This document shows, piece by piece, positions 1-12,896 of a DNA stretch of 64,000 nt. The notes under the pieces are model-generated. The model was not told the origin of the DNA. It worked only from the letters and a program-made list of their open reading frames with translations, and searched no databases. This stretch comes from Parasponia andersonii (lineage: Eukaryota > Streptophyta > Magnoliopsida > Rosales > Cannabaceae): assembly GCA_002914805.1 (NCBI GenBank), contig JXTB01000065.1:796436-860435 (forward strand), in the 5' to 3' direction. Position numbers and translations under genes: made by a program. The first letter of the stretch is position 1. The number at the start of each line of letters is the position of its first letter.

Positions 1-592
1 AATGTTACTTTATTATGTTACAAAATTAATTAAGCATGAAATTACATGTGTGATGTTTTTCTGCCTAATATAAATCTAGTTTATGCAAAATAACGCATAC
101 ATGTATTAATAATTTTTGTTATTTAATTCGGAATACTATATTCATCATCACTTATATAAGGTTTTCCTAGTTACATATTCGTGGGTTAATACATCTAGCT
201 AGTATGCTAGATGTAGCTTGTATGCACGAATAATTAATATATATGAATCCATACATTAGTGACGTTTACACACAATACAAGTTCTAAATAATAGGAAAAC
301 CAGTAACAATTATAGTAGTTAAGACGATTTCTGAGTGGTTGAAAAACCAAGAAAAAAGGAACTGTAATTAGGCCTTTTTTCGCGATGACTCACACTTTTT
401 AATTATATATATATAAGGCACTAATTAAATAATTATTATTTTGATTAATTAAAATTAGTTATATATATTTTTTATTGGAGAAAAAATTATTAAATAATAA
501 ATATTTATTTTTTTATTATTTTTTTCCAACAACTCAAACTCAAATTATGACAGCCGTTCGTTAGGATTGAGAGCTAAAAAAAAAAATACCTA

Positions 593-661
<69 letters not shown>

Positions 662-760
662 TTATTTATTTATATACACCCGGTTTCAAAGATGGGGCCA
701 CTTTAGCTTTTCTTGGTTGTCTCCGCCAGCTCTCCACTTTGGTTACCAGCATATGTTTGT
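1..760. other. AT-rich intergenic region upstream of peroxidase
   Basis: No coding frame of substance. It is AT-rich with a long (TA)n microsatellite at about 596-658. The last 100 bases lead into the peroxidase promoter. Nothing else recognisable. Confidence 0.6.
596..658. repeat. (TA)n microsatellite
   Basis: Uninterrupted TA dinucleotide run of about 30 units. Similar runs occur at about 3249-3301, 43795-43829 and 61135-61162. Confidence 0.95.
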
Positions 761-765
761 ATAGT

Positions 766-777
766 TATATATATAAA
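766..777 (+). promoter_or_regulatory. candidate TATA box of the peroxidase gene
   Basis: A TATATATATAAAG stretch lies about 110-145 bp before the candidate start codons of the peroxidase, a plausible TATA position for a short 5' leader. AT-rich context makes chance matches common. Confidence 0.4.
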
Positions 778-885
778 GTGAGAAGTTTAGTTTAAGAGAG
801 AAAGACACACAGGCACCCCAATTAAATTAATTATAGAATCACGGTTGGACTCATTATATAATATATTATTTGCATCCCGCACTTG

Positions 886-3123
886 ATGCATCATCTCCAT
901 ATGCATATATGCATGGCTTGCGAATCTTATAAGGGTTGTTCTTCGTTCTTTGTTTCCATTATCATCAGCTGGTTCTTGGGTTATTTGATAATTATAATTT
1001 CCTATGATATTAATATTATCGGAGTATATAGTGCTAGTACTATTAATGGAGGGTTTGGTCGACTCAGCTATGATTTCTACGATCAAAGTTGCCCAAATGT
1101 GGAGAAGATCATCCACAATGTAGTCTCTCAGAAACTTCTAGAAGCTCCTGTCACTGCTGCTGCTGCTCTACGCATCTTCTTCCATGATTGTTTCGTTCAG
1201 GTGATCCATTTATCTATCTATCTATCTATATTATACATATACATACATATATATAAATAGAGCAACTAATTAGGTACATTTAAAAAATCCTTTTGTCGAC
1301 TTGTTATTTGAGAGAATATTCATCATATCATCCAAATACCATACAAACTTCATCATAATTCATTTCCTCCGGAAATTAAAAAAAATAAAAAGGAGATTCT
1401 ACTATCTATGCATGCATATGCATGAATGCAGGGTTGTGACGCGTCAGTTTTGATTAGTTCAAGCAAGAAAAAGAAGGCAGAGAGGGAGGCAGAGATAAAT
1501 CTGTCGTTGGCTGGAGATGGTTATGATGTCTTCTTTAGAGCCAAGAGAGCATTGGAATTGCAGTGCCCTGGTGTTGTCTCTTGCTCCGATGTCATGGCCA
1601 TTACTACCAGAGACTTGGTTACTTTGGTAAGTGTATAATACATACACTTATATCTTCATCTCTATTGTATTTTTCTTTTTTTTTTTTCTCAAGGGTTTAA
1701 TTGTTCAGTGAGAGAAGACATAACCTCATCATATATAATCAAGCGAATTATTCATAAGTATCTCAGCTAATATTAGAAATACGACGACTTATATACTTAT
1801 AATTTATATGGTAGAATTTTTTTGTACTAATGTACATATACACATACACAAACTTGAGACAAGTTCTTCTAATTATTTTCTTCAGTTTCCCAAAAGATAC
1901 TGGCATCTGCCATCTAAAATTTTGTGCAGTTTTGTATTCTAGCTAGGATTATCAATTACAATTAATAACAATTAGCTTACCATTGCTTTTATTATTATTA
2001 TTTTTTTCGAATGTGTGTGCGCGCGCTAATAAATGCATTGCAGATCAATTAACTAACTAGAGATATGTTATAGAAAAAAGCGAACCTTTTCATTGGTTAA
2101 TAATAGTGATTATTCATGAATCCCTATTCCGATCTAATAATACAGGTATATGCATGTATAGTCAGTAATATCCCATAATTTCAAAATAGCATTTTCTAGT
2201 GTATTGCGGCGCAGCCCTATCTAGCTAGGTCAACGTACGTATCAGAAATTGGGCAATCAACATTCTAAAACTCAAATGGAAAATCTGCTTTTGTGGGACT
2301 CAAATGGTTAAATTTTTCGTTTGTTTGTATAAAATTGAATGGATGACAAAAACGGTATACCTTCTTATGTTTGTCTTGACATAATTAAAGAATATACACA
2401 AATATATATATCTATATAGCAGTGGGATATAATCGATTGCTAAAATAAGCCCGGCCCATCGATTGAAGTAAACATAATCAAATTGGTATTTGAACTAGTC
2501 TACAAGGTAATAATGAATAATGTTTCATATATATTTTTTTTCAGGTGGGAGGCCCAAGGTGGGAAGTCCCAAAGGGAAGAAGAGATGGCCTTGTTTCCGA
2601 GGCTTCAAGAGTGGAAGGAAACCTACCACAAGTGAACCAAACAATCCAACAATTAATCTCTCTCTTTAACTCCAAAGGGTTATCTGCCCGAGACATGGTG
2701 GCCTTATCTGGCTCTCACACCATAGGCTTCTCCCACTGCAAGGAGTTTATGCCAAGGATCTATGGCTACAACAAGACCTTTGACATAGACCCAACAATGG
2801 ACCAAGGGTTTGCCAAAAGCCTAAGGGGTCCTTGCCCTAAGAAAAACCCTAATCCAACTGTGGTAGCCCTCAATGACTTAACCACACCATTTGCTTTTGA
2901 CAATGCTTACTATGATAACCTTCAAAAGGGTCTTGGCTTGCTAGCAACTGATCAAATGCTGGCTTTGGATCCGAGTACTAAGACTTATGTCAAAATAATG
3001 GCTAAAGATCAACAAATGTTTTTCCATTATTTCATGGCAGCAATGATTAAGTTGGGACAAGTCGAGGTTAAGACGGGAATAGAAGGCGAAATTAGGCATG
3101 ATTGTGACTCATTTAATAGCTGA
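886..3123 (+). CDS. class III secretory peroxidase (PRX31/41/63-like)
   Basis: Haem peroxidase of the secretory pathway; the family oxidises phenolics with H2O2 in the cell wall or vacuole. Exons: 886-1200, 1432-1626, 2545-3123, both introns GT-AG and phase 0. In-frame ATGs lie at 886, 901 and 913. From 913 the protein is 353 aa, with a hydrophobic signal peptide at about residues 12-40. The distal site RIFFHDCF gives Arg87 and His91. The proximal haem ligand is His219 in LSGSHTIGFSHC. Cysteines of the conserved disulfides are present (YDQSCPNVE, HDCF, GCDAS, CPGVVSC). The first intron, between FVQ and GCDAS, sits where plant peroxidases usually have it; the common third intron is absent. Closest remembered relatives are the Arabidopsis PRX31/41/63 group, from the ERxAxINxSLxGD stretch and the GFSHCKEF motif. 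No lesion is seen. Confidence 0.93.
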
Positions 3124-3246
3124 ATATTGGCCAAAAAAAACTATTTTATGGGACTTCTTTTGATAAATTGTTCATGTGTTACTGTGTTTTCTTTTTCCTT
3201 AAACAAAATAAGATAACTAGCTCAAATGAACATCTTTGAATTCTTT

Positions 3247-3301
<55 letters not shown>

Positions 3302-3690
3302 GACAGTTTGGATTTGTACTCTAAACAACGTGTACTACAACAAACAAGGATTTCACAGCACATTTAACTTTTAGCCTCCATTTCGAACCTGAATTTTGAA
3401 GGAAAAAAAAATTGCAAGAAAAAAGTCATGAAAAAATAAAGAAGAAAATGCTTTTCCTAAAAGTTTATAGAGCTCTATTTTCACACTTTTGATTTTAATA
3501 ATTAATGTATCAACATTTTATATGCTAAAAAATAATATCAAATTAAGTTTTTACTTTTCTTAAAAAAATTTCAATTATTTTTTGTTTCAATTCAAACAAG
3601 AGAAAATAGAATCCCTTAGAATTTTTTTTTTTGTTTCCATTCAATAATCCAAATTCCAAACGGAGCCTTAAAGTTCTATGAAAGAGAAAG
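3124..3690. other. 3' flank of peroxidase with a (TA)n run
   Basis: Probable 3' UTR, then a TA microsatellite at about 3249-3301 and AT-rich sequence without a coding frame. Confidence 0.5.
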
Positions 3691-3699
3691 ATATATTAC

Positions 3700-3920
3700 G
3701 GTGCTACAGGAAAAACGCCATCTTTTCAGTATTTGGCACCGTAATAGGTTAAACATACAATATTTTTTAAAGTACCATCATATGTCAAACATATGTACCG
3801 CAATACTTTGAAAGCACTATGGTAGGCCTTCCAAGAAAAATTATAGTTAAGCGTCACGTGCATATACCGCATCATATCTTTAAAGGCTTGTTAGAACAAT
3901 ATAGTACACTAAATTCAGGG
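3700..3920. mobile_element. possible truncated CACTA-like non-autonomous element
   Basis: The stretch GTGCTACAGGAAAAACGCC resembles a CACTA-type terminus (CACTACAxGAAAAA). It is followed by several short GC-containing motifs around ACCGTAAT / ACCGCAAT / ACCGCATC, in the way CACTA subterminal repeats are spaced. No matching right end was found, so this may be a fragment or chance. Confidence 0.3.
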
Positions 3921-4299
3921 TATTTTTGATATTTTTTTATATACATTCCTATAATTAATTATATATACAATTGCTAGAATATACCAGATTATACAATCTA
4001 GAATGAGCAATTAACAAAAATACTAACTAATTAATTAAGTATAATGTTTACACTCTGATGCCAACTTTAACTTAACTCAATTATATATTTTTTTCAAAAA
4101 AGAGAGTATTAATTCACTTGAGTATTCTCCTCTAAAATATGGTTTGATACAATTTAGACGATGATGCAAAGACAAGTCTTAGACAAAGTTAGGCTCTACT
4201 TTGCAAAATATTTTCACTATCATTGTTATCGATTCTCTACACTATTTTGTTAGTTTTTGTGATATTTTAAGGCTAATTAACTTGTTCTTAGTTTTATAG

Positions 4300-5530
4300 G
4301 TGTTAGAGGAAGAAAAGAAAAAGAAAGAGTTGAAATGGGACAAGTTGGGAGCAAATTGTAAAAATTAGCTATATGTGGGGTCTAAATAGAAGCTAGAAGC
4401 CGCATCACTCGACTTTAAAGCTGCGACATAAAATTCGTGAGAAAGAAAAGGCTAGAGAATTAAGAAATTAAGAGTTAGAAGCAAGACGCCACGACACTGG
4501 GGCTCATTCGCTGCGACATTTGGTCTCGAGTTTGACAGACGAAAAAATTGAAGAAATGAAGACTTGTGGAACAGTACGTCAAGGCCGTGATGCTTAGCCT
4601 TCGTAGATCAATCGACATCCTTTTTTTTGTATGTTTTTGGCCTCTGATTCGTATAGATTTCATTCCATCTGCCTCTTAGGTCAACTTCTCTATAAAAAGA
4701 GACTATTAGATAAGAATCAAATCGTCATTAGACTCAATACTACTTAGAAAAATAGAGAGAAATGGAGATTAGAGAGAGAATTCGAGAACTCTTGGGAGAT
4801 CTTAGAGTTTGAGTTTCTCTACGTAGAGTATTTCTACTCTAATTTCATCAACCAGAGTTCCTCTTTCCCTTTCTTAATTTTTTTCACTCTTTTTTTTTTC
4901 CCAGTTTAACATGATAATATTTGATTTAAATATGTATATGAACATGCTAGGCTAGATTTTCTATTTTAGTTAATGGCATATTTCATGCCCTAGACATTAT
5001 GTAAAGCTATTCCATTTCAAATTTCTATATATCAATTATTGTGCAAAATTGTTATCGTTCTTCCATGCTATGATATTTATAATTTCTACTTTATTTGTTT
5101 AAGTGCACAACTAGATTGTGCATGATAGAATTCTATAGCTATATTAGGGTTCTAAATATATAATTTTCCAAGGTTTTTGGTAATAGTAGTAAGATCATAG
5201 CTAAGTTGAATTGCATAATTTGACCAATCTATAGTGAAGAATATAGCTCTAGGTCAAGTACTCCGTATATGGTTATTGCTTAGATTCAACTTCTCTAGTT
5301 TTTAATGCATTAGTTTAGATCAATTGCGTGAGGGAATCTGATATCATCTAGTAAATAGAATTTAAGAAAGAGCTTATCTATATAATAAAACGTGTATAGA
5401 GATAGGATTAGTGGCGTGTGTTTGCTACCTATGGTTGAAAGTTTTGCATAATAGTTTAATAATAGAAATTAGTGAATAGTGTGAGATATTATGTAGAGGT
5501 GGAGAATACATTCTTAGCTAAAACTTTCAT
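4300..5530. mobile_element. possible LTR-retroelement-like remnant, left of the CACTA insertion
   Basis: Non-coding sequence containing a TATA-like CTATAAAAAGAGAC at about 4691, followed by AGAGAGAA/CTCTTGGGAG leader-like sequence. This has the look of a plant LTR promoter and leader region. The sequence stops abruptly at the CACTA terminus at 5531. Sequence resuming at 15611 (to about 15870) may be its other half. No coding domain is visible, so class is uncertain. Confidence 0.35.
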
Positions 5531-5539
5531 TACTACAAT

Positions 5540-6060
5540 AAGAAAGTTATAGAATGACGACTCTAAAACGGTAATAATTTGTCACCGTTTTAGTTTAAAT
5601 ATATAGCAGCAACAAATTAGATACTCATCGCTTTAGAGTATTTATATTTTTTTAAAAATGGAAAAGCCTAAAGAGGTGCTTTAGATAAGCCCGCCAAAAT
5701 TTCTAAAGTGGCGATACTTGTTGCCCCATTAAAAAGAGTGCGTTAATTGGTGCCAGATTGAAAATGGTGTAAAAATATCTCCTTAGATTTATCTATTATT
5801 AATAAATTAAAATGATTACAATTAATAAGAAACATATAAAACCAAAAATAAAAATCTTTTTTAAAGCGGCAGCAATTCTCTTCTATTTACACTAAGATAT
5901 TTAAAACGGCGGTAAGTGTTGCCACTTTAAACATTTTACAAAAATTTAAGCGGTTCAACTAATCGACATAATTTTTTTGGCTTTAAATGAAACAATGCGT
6001 CTCATTTAAAGCAGCGACCCTGAGCTAAAGCGACGACAATAGTCACTACTTTAGATGATC
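5540..6060. repeat. left subterminal repeat cluster of the CACTA element
   Basis: Repeated partly palindromic motifs of the type TAAAGCGGCGACAATT / TTGTCGCCACTTTA occur at about 5545, 5610, 5695, 5865, 5905 and 6010. In En/Spm elements such repeats bind the element-encoded TNPA/TNP1 protein; that role here is inferred. The same motif family recurs at 15310-15600. Confidence 0.75.
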
Positions 6061-6193
6061 AGTTTCTATACCTAAAAAACGATCTTCTTCTTCCTCATTT
6101 TTTCATCTCCCTCTCTTTCTCAATATAGTTCTACCCCTTCCTTCTTTCATGGGTAAGTTTTTTTTTGGGCTATTTTTCTCTTGTTTTTTTTGC

Positions 6194-6197
<4 letters not shown>

Positions 6198-6252
<55 letters not shown>
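6198..6252. repeat. (CT)n microsatellite
   Basis: A CT run of about 27 units lies just inside the left subterminal region of the CACTA element, in the likely 5' leader of its transposase gene. Reading frames across it encode only Leu-Ser or Arg-Glu repeats and are not genes. Confidence 0.95.
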
Positions 6253-6255
<3 letters not shown>

Positions 6256-7079
6256 TCTGTTGTCAATTTTCTATGGATTTTTAAATTTTTTTTTTCAAAG
6301 TTGTCATTGGCCACCACCTCTATCATCGCTGTCGTCACCACCGTTGTCAGCCACCTCCACGTTAAAGTTTAATAGGTTAGTTTTTGATTAATTTATGGTT
6401 TTGTTTTTTTATTTAAATAATTAAAAATATATGTTGTAATATTAAGTAAATTTGGATATTAGATGTATATATGATTATGTGTTGATATTTTAGTTTTGTT
6501 TTAGTGTTAATTAAAATAAATGTTGTACTACTAGGAAAAATTAGATATTGGTGTAGTTTTTTTTAAGTTTTAGTTTTATTTTAATTTTATATTATTAGGA
6601 ATATGAATATTTACTGGATTTTTGATATTTTATATGAATTTTTAATGAATTATTGGATAATGGATTTGTTGATTTATTGGTAGATGTTTATGTTTTGAGG
6701 ATGTGGATTAAGTATGAAGAATTGTTTAGTTAGATTTTTTTGTGTGTGTGTTAAATATTGATTTTTTTAATATTTTTTTATTTTAGTTTATGAGTTAGAA
6801 TCTTGTTAGGTTAGAAATTAATTTTGTTAGAATAAATAAATAAAAGGAATAATAATGAATTAATTTGTTAATTGAATAAAATATTTAATTGAATAAGATA
6901 TTTGTAAAAGATTATTTTGAAGTAACTTTTAGTAATTAATTTTGATTAATTAATAATTTTTAGAGTAAAATGTTTAGAAACTTTTTGTAATTAAGTAGTT
7001 ATAACCAAATTAAAATGATAAGAAAAAATGAACAAAAAAAATAAAAATACAATTAACGTAAATAAATAAAATAATAGGA
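6253..7079. other. non-coding CACTA interior
   Basis: AT-rich sequence with no coding frame and no repeat I can define, between the CT microsatellite and the minisatellite. Confidence 0.5.
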
Positions 7080-8735
7080 TAGTGAATAGATAAAATAATA
7101 GGATAGTAATACACCTATAATTAATAAAATACTCGAAATATACCTACAATTATAATTATACCAAAAATACCCTTACGACTAAGTGATTACAAAATGTAGG
7201 TTATTTTCACAAAACAACCAAAAAAAAATATTTAATTCACAAATACACAAAATATCCTTATAGGAACTAAAATATTCCTTTAATTAATAAAATATCTAAA
7301 ATACCCTTACAACTAATTTATCCCAAAAAGTAAGTTATTTTCACAAAATATAAAAAAATACCTATTTAATTCGTAAATATCCAAAATGCCCCTGAATTAT
7401 AAAATACTCAAAATATCTTTATAATAACTAAAATACACATATAATTATAAAAAAAAATCCGAATACCCTTACAATTATAATTACACCCAAAATACCAGGT
7501 ATATGACTAATTAATTACAAAAAGTAGGTTATTTTCACAAAATATCCAAAAATACCCGTTTAATTCATAAAATATCCAAAATGTCCCCAGAATGTCCAAA
7601 ATACCCTTATCGTAACTAAAATACTCATACAATTAATAAAACACTCAAAATACCCATACAACTATAATTATGCTTAAAATACCGTGAATGCAACTAAGAG
7701 ATAAATGCAAAAAAAATACTATCAGGTTTAGGTGTTATGCAGTTTAAATCATGAAGTTTGGACTCTGCAAAATAATATCCTGAGATTAACAATGTCTGAA
7801 TATTAATATCCTATGTTGAGTTTTTGAATAATTTTAATTGATGAAATACAATAATATCTTTAAAATTAAGAAGAATATAATGATTAATTTAGTTTTAATA
7901 GAGGACATTATTTTTTTCGTTGCTAAAATTGGTCAAAAAGTCTTTCTAGGGTATTAATTTTCAGAAATTCTTAATATTAGGGGATAATTATGTAGAGTCC
8001 AAATTTTAGGGTTTAAAAGCTTGCAAGTTTTTTTTTAGCAGTTTACCCACTAATTAATTACAAAAAGTAGGTTATTTTTACAAAATACCCAAAAAATACT
8101 AATTTAATACCCAAAATACCCATACAACTAATTTATCCCCATAAAGTAGGTTATTTTCACAAATACCCAAAAATGCTCATTTAATTAAAAAAAAACCCTA
8201 AATGCCCCTAAAATAATAAAATACCCCAAAATACCCAAAAGACCTTAATAGTAACTAAAATATTCCAACCATTAATATAATACCTAAAATACCCCTACAA
8301 CTAATTTATCCCAAAAATAGGTTATTTTCACAAAATACCTAAAAATATCCATTTAATTCACAAAATACCAAAAATGCCTCTAAAATAATAAAATACCTAA
8401 AATACTATTAGAGTAACTAAAATACTCATATAATTATAAAATACCTGAAATACCCTTACTAACTATAATTATACCAAAAATACTCGCTATACGACTAATT
8501 AATTACAAAAAGTAAGTTATTTTCATAAAATATCCAAAAATACCCAAAATACCCTTATAGTAGCTAAAATATTCCTACCATTAATAAAATACCCAAAATA
8601 TCCCTACAACTAATTTATACCAAAAAAAAGTTATTTTCACAAAATACCCATTTAATTTACAAAATATCCAAAATACTTTTATAGTAACTAAAATATTCCT
8701 ACAATTAAAAAAAAAACCTGAAATATCCCATTAAA
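7080..8735. repeat. degenerate minisatellite array inside the CACTA element
   Basis: Diverged tandem units are built from phrases such as AAAATACCC, ACTAATTTATCCC and AAAGTAGGTTATTTTCACAAAA. The last phrase recurs at about 7190, 7325, 7517, 8060, 8141, 8308, 8505 and 8622, so higher-order spacing varies from about 80 to 200 bp. The gap between 7517 and 8060 is explained by an inserted MITE (7698-8048). No coding potential. Confidence 0.8.
7698..8048. mobile_element. 351-bp MITE inserted in the minisatellite
   Basis: Flanked by identical ACTAA at 7693-7697 and 8049-8053. The two ends are imperfect inverted repeats over roughly 100 bp: the left arm (about 7698-7816) holds GTTTGGACTCTGCAAAATAA, and the right arm read in reverse holds ATTTGGACTCTACATAATTA. 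There is no coding frame. The host array continues in phase on both sides. Superfamily is not certain; a 5-bp duplication is given as seen. Confidence 0.75.
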
Positions 8736-9287
8736 TCATGAATACTAGAATGGTTATGACACGTAAACTGGTTTGGGATACTCTTGATCAAGACCATTCT
8801 AAACGAGTTGACATGTGATATCAAAGGTGTCATAGTCATAATATATATTTATACACATAATAACTTTAATACATGCATGCATTATTTTAGTAATGAAAGA
8901 AATTACATTATACTTGTTCAGGAGTCGATGGGAAATTATGCATCTCGATATCGATTCTTGAATTGTGTCATTTGGACAATTTAGAATTATACGTTATATG
9001 TTGTTGTTCACTTTTAAATATTATTCTTTGGTCGAATTCTGATTGTATTTCCTTATGTTCTCTGGGTGTGTACATAAAAGCAGCACCCTTAGGGGAACTG
9101 TGAGGAGATGCTGCCTGAATGTCGGCGTAAATAGAAAAATGTTTGAATAAATGATGTACCACACAACAAAATAATCATGAATGGGATAGAACCTTACTCT
9201 TTAGAAATGAACTGATAAGGTAGATTTAGTACACATTTTGCATGATCATTCATAGCTATTCTATCTGAACACTAAGTTATGAAAAAT

Positions 9288-12200
9288 AACAGTAAAGATA
9301 CATGTGGACTAGAATTGGATATATTTGAAAGATTATTGGTATAATACATATTGGAATGGTATAATTGCATTTGCTAAAAGAGCTAAATAATATGCCAATA
9401 ATTAAGGCAAAGCTAAATGTCCTTGTTTGATATGTCGGAATATGTTGCATCAGATTGTTGAAACACTGGAAGTACATTTGATAGACAATGGATTTGATTC
9501 ATCGTATCCTAATTGGATCTTCCATGGAGAAGTTGTTGAGATTCATCTTCTTTGTAACGATGTTCATGTAGAAAATGTTGATCCGAAAGATGAAATGGCA
9601 GACATATTGATAAATTTTGTTGGGCCAGAAAATACAGATGTTGGTGAAAATGAAGATGATATGGGAGATGATGTGGCAATGGGATCATCTGTATCTGGCC
9701 AATAATATGATGAGTTATTCTTTGAATTGGAAGATAAGTTGTATCTGGGATGCACTGGTTGCTCATCTTTGAACTTTTTGGTCGAACTTATACATTAAAA
9801 AGTAATGCATAAGTGGACTTATAGGTCGTCTGATAGTTTATTGAAATTATTAAAGGATGCATTTCCAACTGACAATAAGATATCACGATTGCATTATGAT
9901 GCAAAGAAGTGAATGTCTAAATTAGGTTTAGGATACAAGTTTGTTTATGTATGCTAATATGACTGTATTATTTTGAAAGGAAATTGGTGACATGGAGAAT
10001 TGTCCTATTTGTGGGAGGAGTCAATGGGTGGACAAAAATACGAAGGGTAAGAAGGTACCTCACAATGTATTATGATATTTTCTATTAACACCATGATTGA
10101 AGCGCCATCAAAGTTAGAAACACTATAAAAGAAGTGAAGTGGTATTTTGAAGGTCGTTCAAACAAGGAAGGTTTGTTGAGTCATTCTGTTGACAGTGAAG
10201 CATGGAAAGATTTTGATATGAAGTATCCAGATTTTGTTCAAAATCACAAAATGTCAGTTTGAGATTGGCTACTAATAGTTTAATTTATTTCATAACACGA
10301 ATTTGTATTATAGTATGTGGTCAGTGGTTTTGACTAATTTTGACCATCCTCCGTAGCTATGCATAAAATAGTCTTATTTTATGATGTCTCTTTTAAATTT
10401 TGGATCGCAATCTCTTAGAAATGATATTAATGTATTTCTAAGACTGTTGGTGGACGAGTTGAATCAATTATGGTATGTTGGAGTTGAAATAAGAGATGTC
10501 GTTAACAACAAAATATTTAAGATGCAAGCTGCATTGATATGGACTATAATTGATTTCCAGCTCGTAGTAGTTTATCTAAATAGAGTAGGCAAGGATACAA
10601 AATATGTCCTGCATATAATGAAGACACTCCATCAATGCGTTTAAGAACAAAGACTTGTTATGTGGGGCATAAATGTTTCTTTCCAAAATCTCATACGTTT
10701 CGAAAAAATTCATTATTTGGTGGGAAGGTAAGAAGAAATCCACCAAAGGTATTTTCTAATGAAGATATTCTATAATAATTTAGTCATGTGCGACCTGATG
10801 TGCAAGATAAACATCGAAAATAGGATGAGGTGAAATGAAAAAGAGACAACAAAGAACATAATTGAAGAAAGAATAGTACATTTTTTGACGTTGAGTATTG
10901 GTTACCACTAAAACTAAGGCATAATCTTGATGTTATACATATTGAGAAAAATAGGTGCAATAGTATTCTTGGTATAATATTGGGCATTGAAGGAAAATCT
11001 ACAGACAAATTGAATACAAGGCATGGCTTAGAAGAATTAAATATCAGATCAGAGTAACATATCGTCGAAGAAGAGAACAAGTTTATTATACCTCACGTAG
11101 AGTACGCTCTTATTACTGATGATCGATGTAAATTTTGTCAGTTTATTAAATTTGTAAAATTTCTTGATAGATTTGCAAGTAATCTTTGAAATAATATAAC
11201 TAATAATAATACAAAAATTGCCGGGTTAAAATCACATGGTTGCAATGTTATTATGTAACATCTGTTGGCACCGGGAATTCGTTCTTTTCTGAACAAGGAC
11301 ATCTCATCCATAATAACTACGTTATGCAACTTTTTCTAGCTCATCTATGTAAGAACTCCAAATGCGAAAAACTTGGAGAAATTTGAGGTTGACATAGCTC
11401 TTATTCTTTCCAAGCTTAAGAGCCTTTTTCCTCCTATTTTTTTCGATATCATGGTGCACTTAATGATTGTGATTTATTTACCAAAAGAGGCATTACTTGG
11501 AGGGCCTGTTCATTATAGATAGATGTATTCTTATGAGATAAAGAAGTTGAAAACTATGTAAGAAATCGAGCATGACTAGAGGATTCAATTGCTAAAGGTT
11601 ATGTAGTTGATGAAGCCTTTACTTCTTGCTTAATGTATTTGCAAAGAGTTAAGACTAAGTTTATTCAACCAGAAAGGAACGAGAATCCCGTTCAGAATGG
11701 TCTGAAGCCAAGTTTGTCAGCTTTCTAATCATATTTTCGTCCAATTAGTAAAAAAAAAATATTGTTCATCTTGATGATCACCTGTGTAAGAAGGCTCACT
11801 AGAATATACTGAACAATTGTTCTGAAATCCAAAATTATTTGGCATAAGTGTTGTCAATTTATATTTGGATTTACTAATAAAATTTGTTCACTTATTGACT
11901 CAATTTATTAATCTCGGTATTATATTTTTCATTAGTAAACATAAGAGAGCTTCAGCAAAAAAAAAAAATGGTAATAACATGGATGAAATCTAAAAATTAG
12001 AGTTTTTATCTTAGTTTTATACAAAGATATACTTAAATTATTGTCATTGTAGTTTTGTCTATTTTGATAGAATTATTTAAATTATTTCATTGTAGTTAAT
12101 TGTATATCATATGTTAATTATCAGATGCATTATCTACTAACAATCCTAAAGCAACCAATGAGTTATACACTTTAGCAAATTGACTAAATTTTAACATTTT

Positions 12201-12896
12201 TTCTTACTCTGCATGTGTTGTAAACGGTATCTAGTATGCAGCATATAGTCGAAACTCTAGACGTAAAACTCTGAATAGTGGAGCTTGTGTTCCGGACTTG
12301 ATGCTAATACATTTTATGGGCATTTAGAAGAAATATAAAAGTTCACTTTCTTGAACCAATTGTCTGTCATCTTGTTCAGGTATAAATGGTTCAACATTGA
12401 TCTGCAGAAGAAGAAGATAGGAGCAGACAAAAGTATTACTAGTATTGCAATCAATTCCAAGTGGTATAAAGATGAATCTTACATTCTTGCTTTTCAGACA
12501 AAGCAAATTTTCTATATAGATGATTTGTTGTACGACCCTAACTGGAAAATAGTTAGAGACTTGACTCAACATAGTGGCTGGGATATTCCAGACAATGATG
12601 AGACTGATGTTGAGCTGAATGTGCTAGAGGAATTAAACTCCTTTAATTTTATTCTAGTGATTGACCTTGAATATCTGGAGTCCATTTCTATTCCTCAAGA
12701 AAATCTCATATCTCATGCTCAAGAAAAACATGCCAATATTAACACTGAACAAAGGGATGATAATTTTGTAAATAATATTGAACTTGAGGATGGTACAGTA
12801 TTAGATTCTAAAAAAGATGAATTCGAGGAAGATAACAATGAAAGTGATGACGATGTAGATGAAATCCCATCTAGTAACGAGTTTGATAGCGATTAG
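9288..12896 (+). pseudogene. CACTA TNP2-like transposase remnant
   Basis: Successive fragments in shifting frames match the order of plant TNP2-type transposases. The N-terminal transposase-associated segment has CPCLICRN near 9420 and YPNWIFHGE near 9510. The core transposase region (about 9990-11060) includes WYFEGRSNKEGLLSH, SEAWKDFDMKYPDF, DINVFLRLLVDELNQLW and LPLKLRHNLDVIHIEKN. The DUF4218-like segment (about 11220-11650) has GLKSHGCNV and ALLGGPVHYR. The DUF4216-like segment (12351-12590) has YKWFNID and YILAFQTKQIFYIDD. It ends in an acidic tail with the stop at 12894-12896. Many in-frame stops and frameshifts separate the pieces, some of which may be unrecognised introns. The longest intact piece is 12351-12896. 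The protein would have cut the element's ends; here it is dead. Confidence 0.85.

Noticed and set aside
787-1116. 109-aa minus-strand frame opposite peroxidase exon 1
   Set aside because: Antisense shadow of a clear peroxidase exon.
6147-6391. Frames across the CT microsatellite on both strands
   Set aside because: Encode only Leu-Ser or Arg-Glu dipeptide repeats.
7080-8735. CRISPR-like repeat/spacer array
   Set aside because: Units are diverged, irregularly spaced and inside a plant transposon; no cas genes.
9509-9766. Minus-strand frames opposite the TNP2 N-terminus
   Set aside because: Shadows; the plus strand carries the transposase-associated motif YPNWIFHGE.
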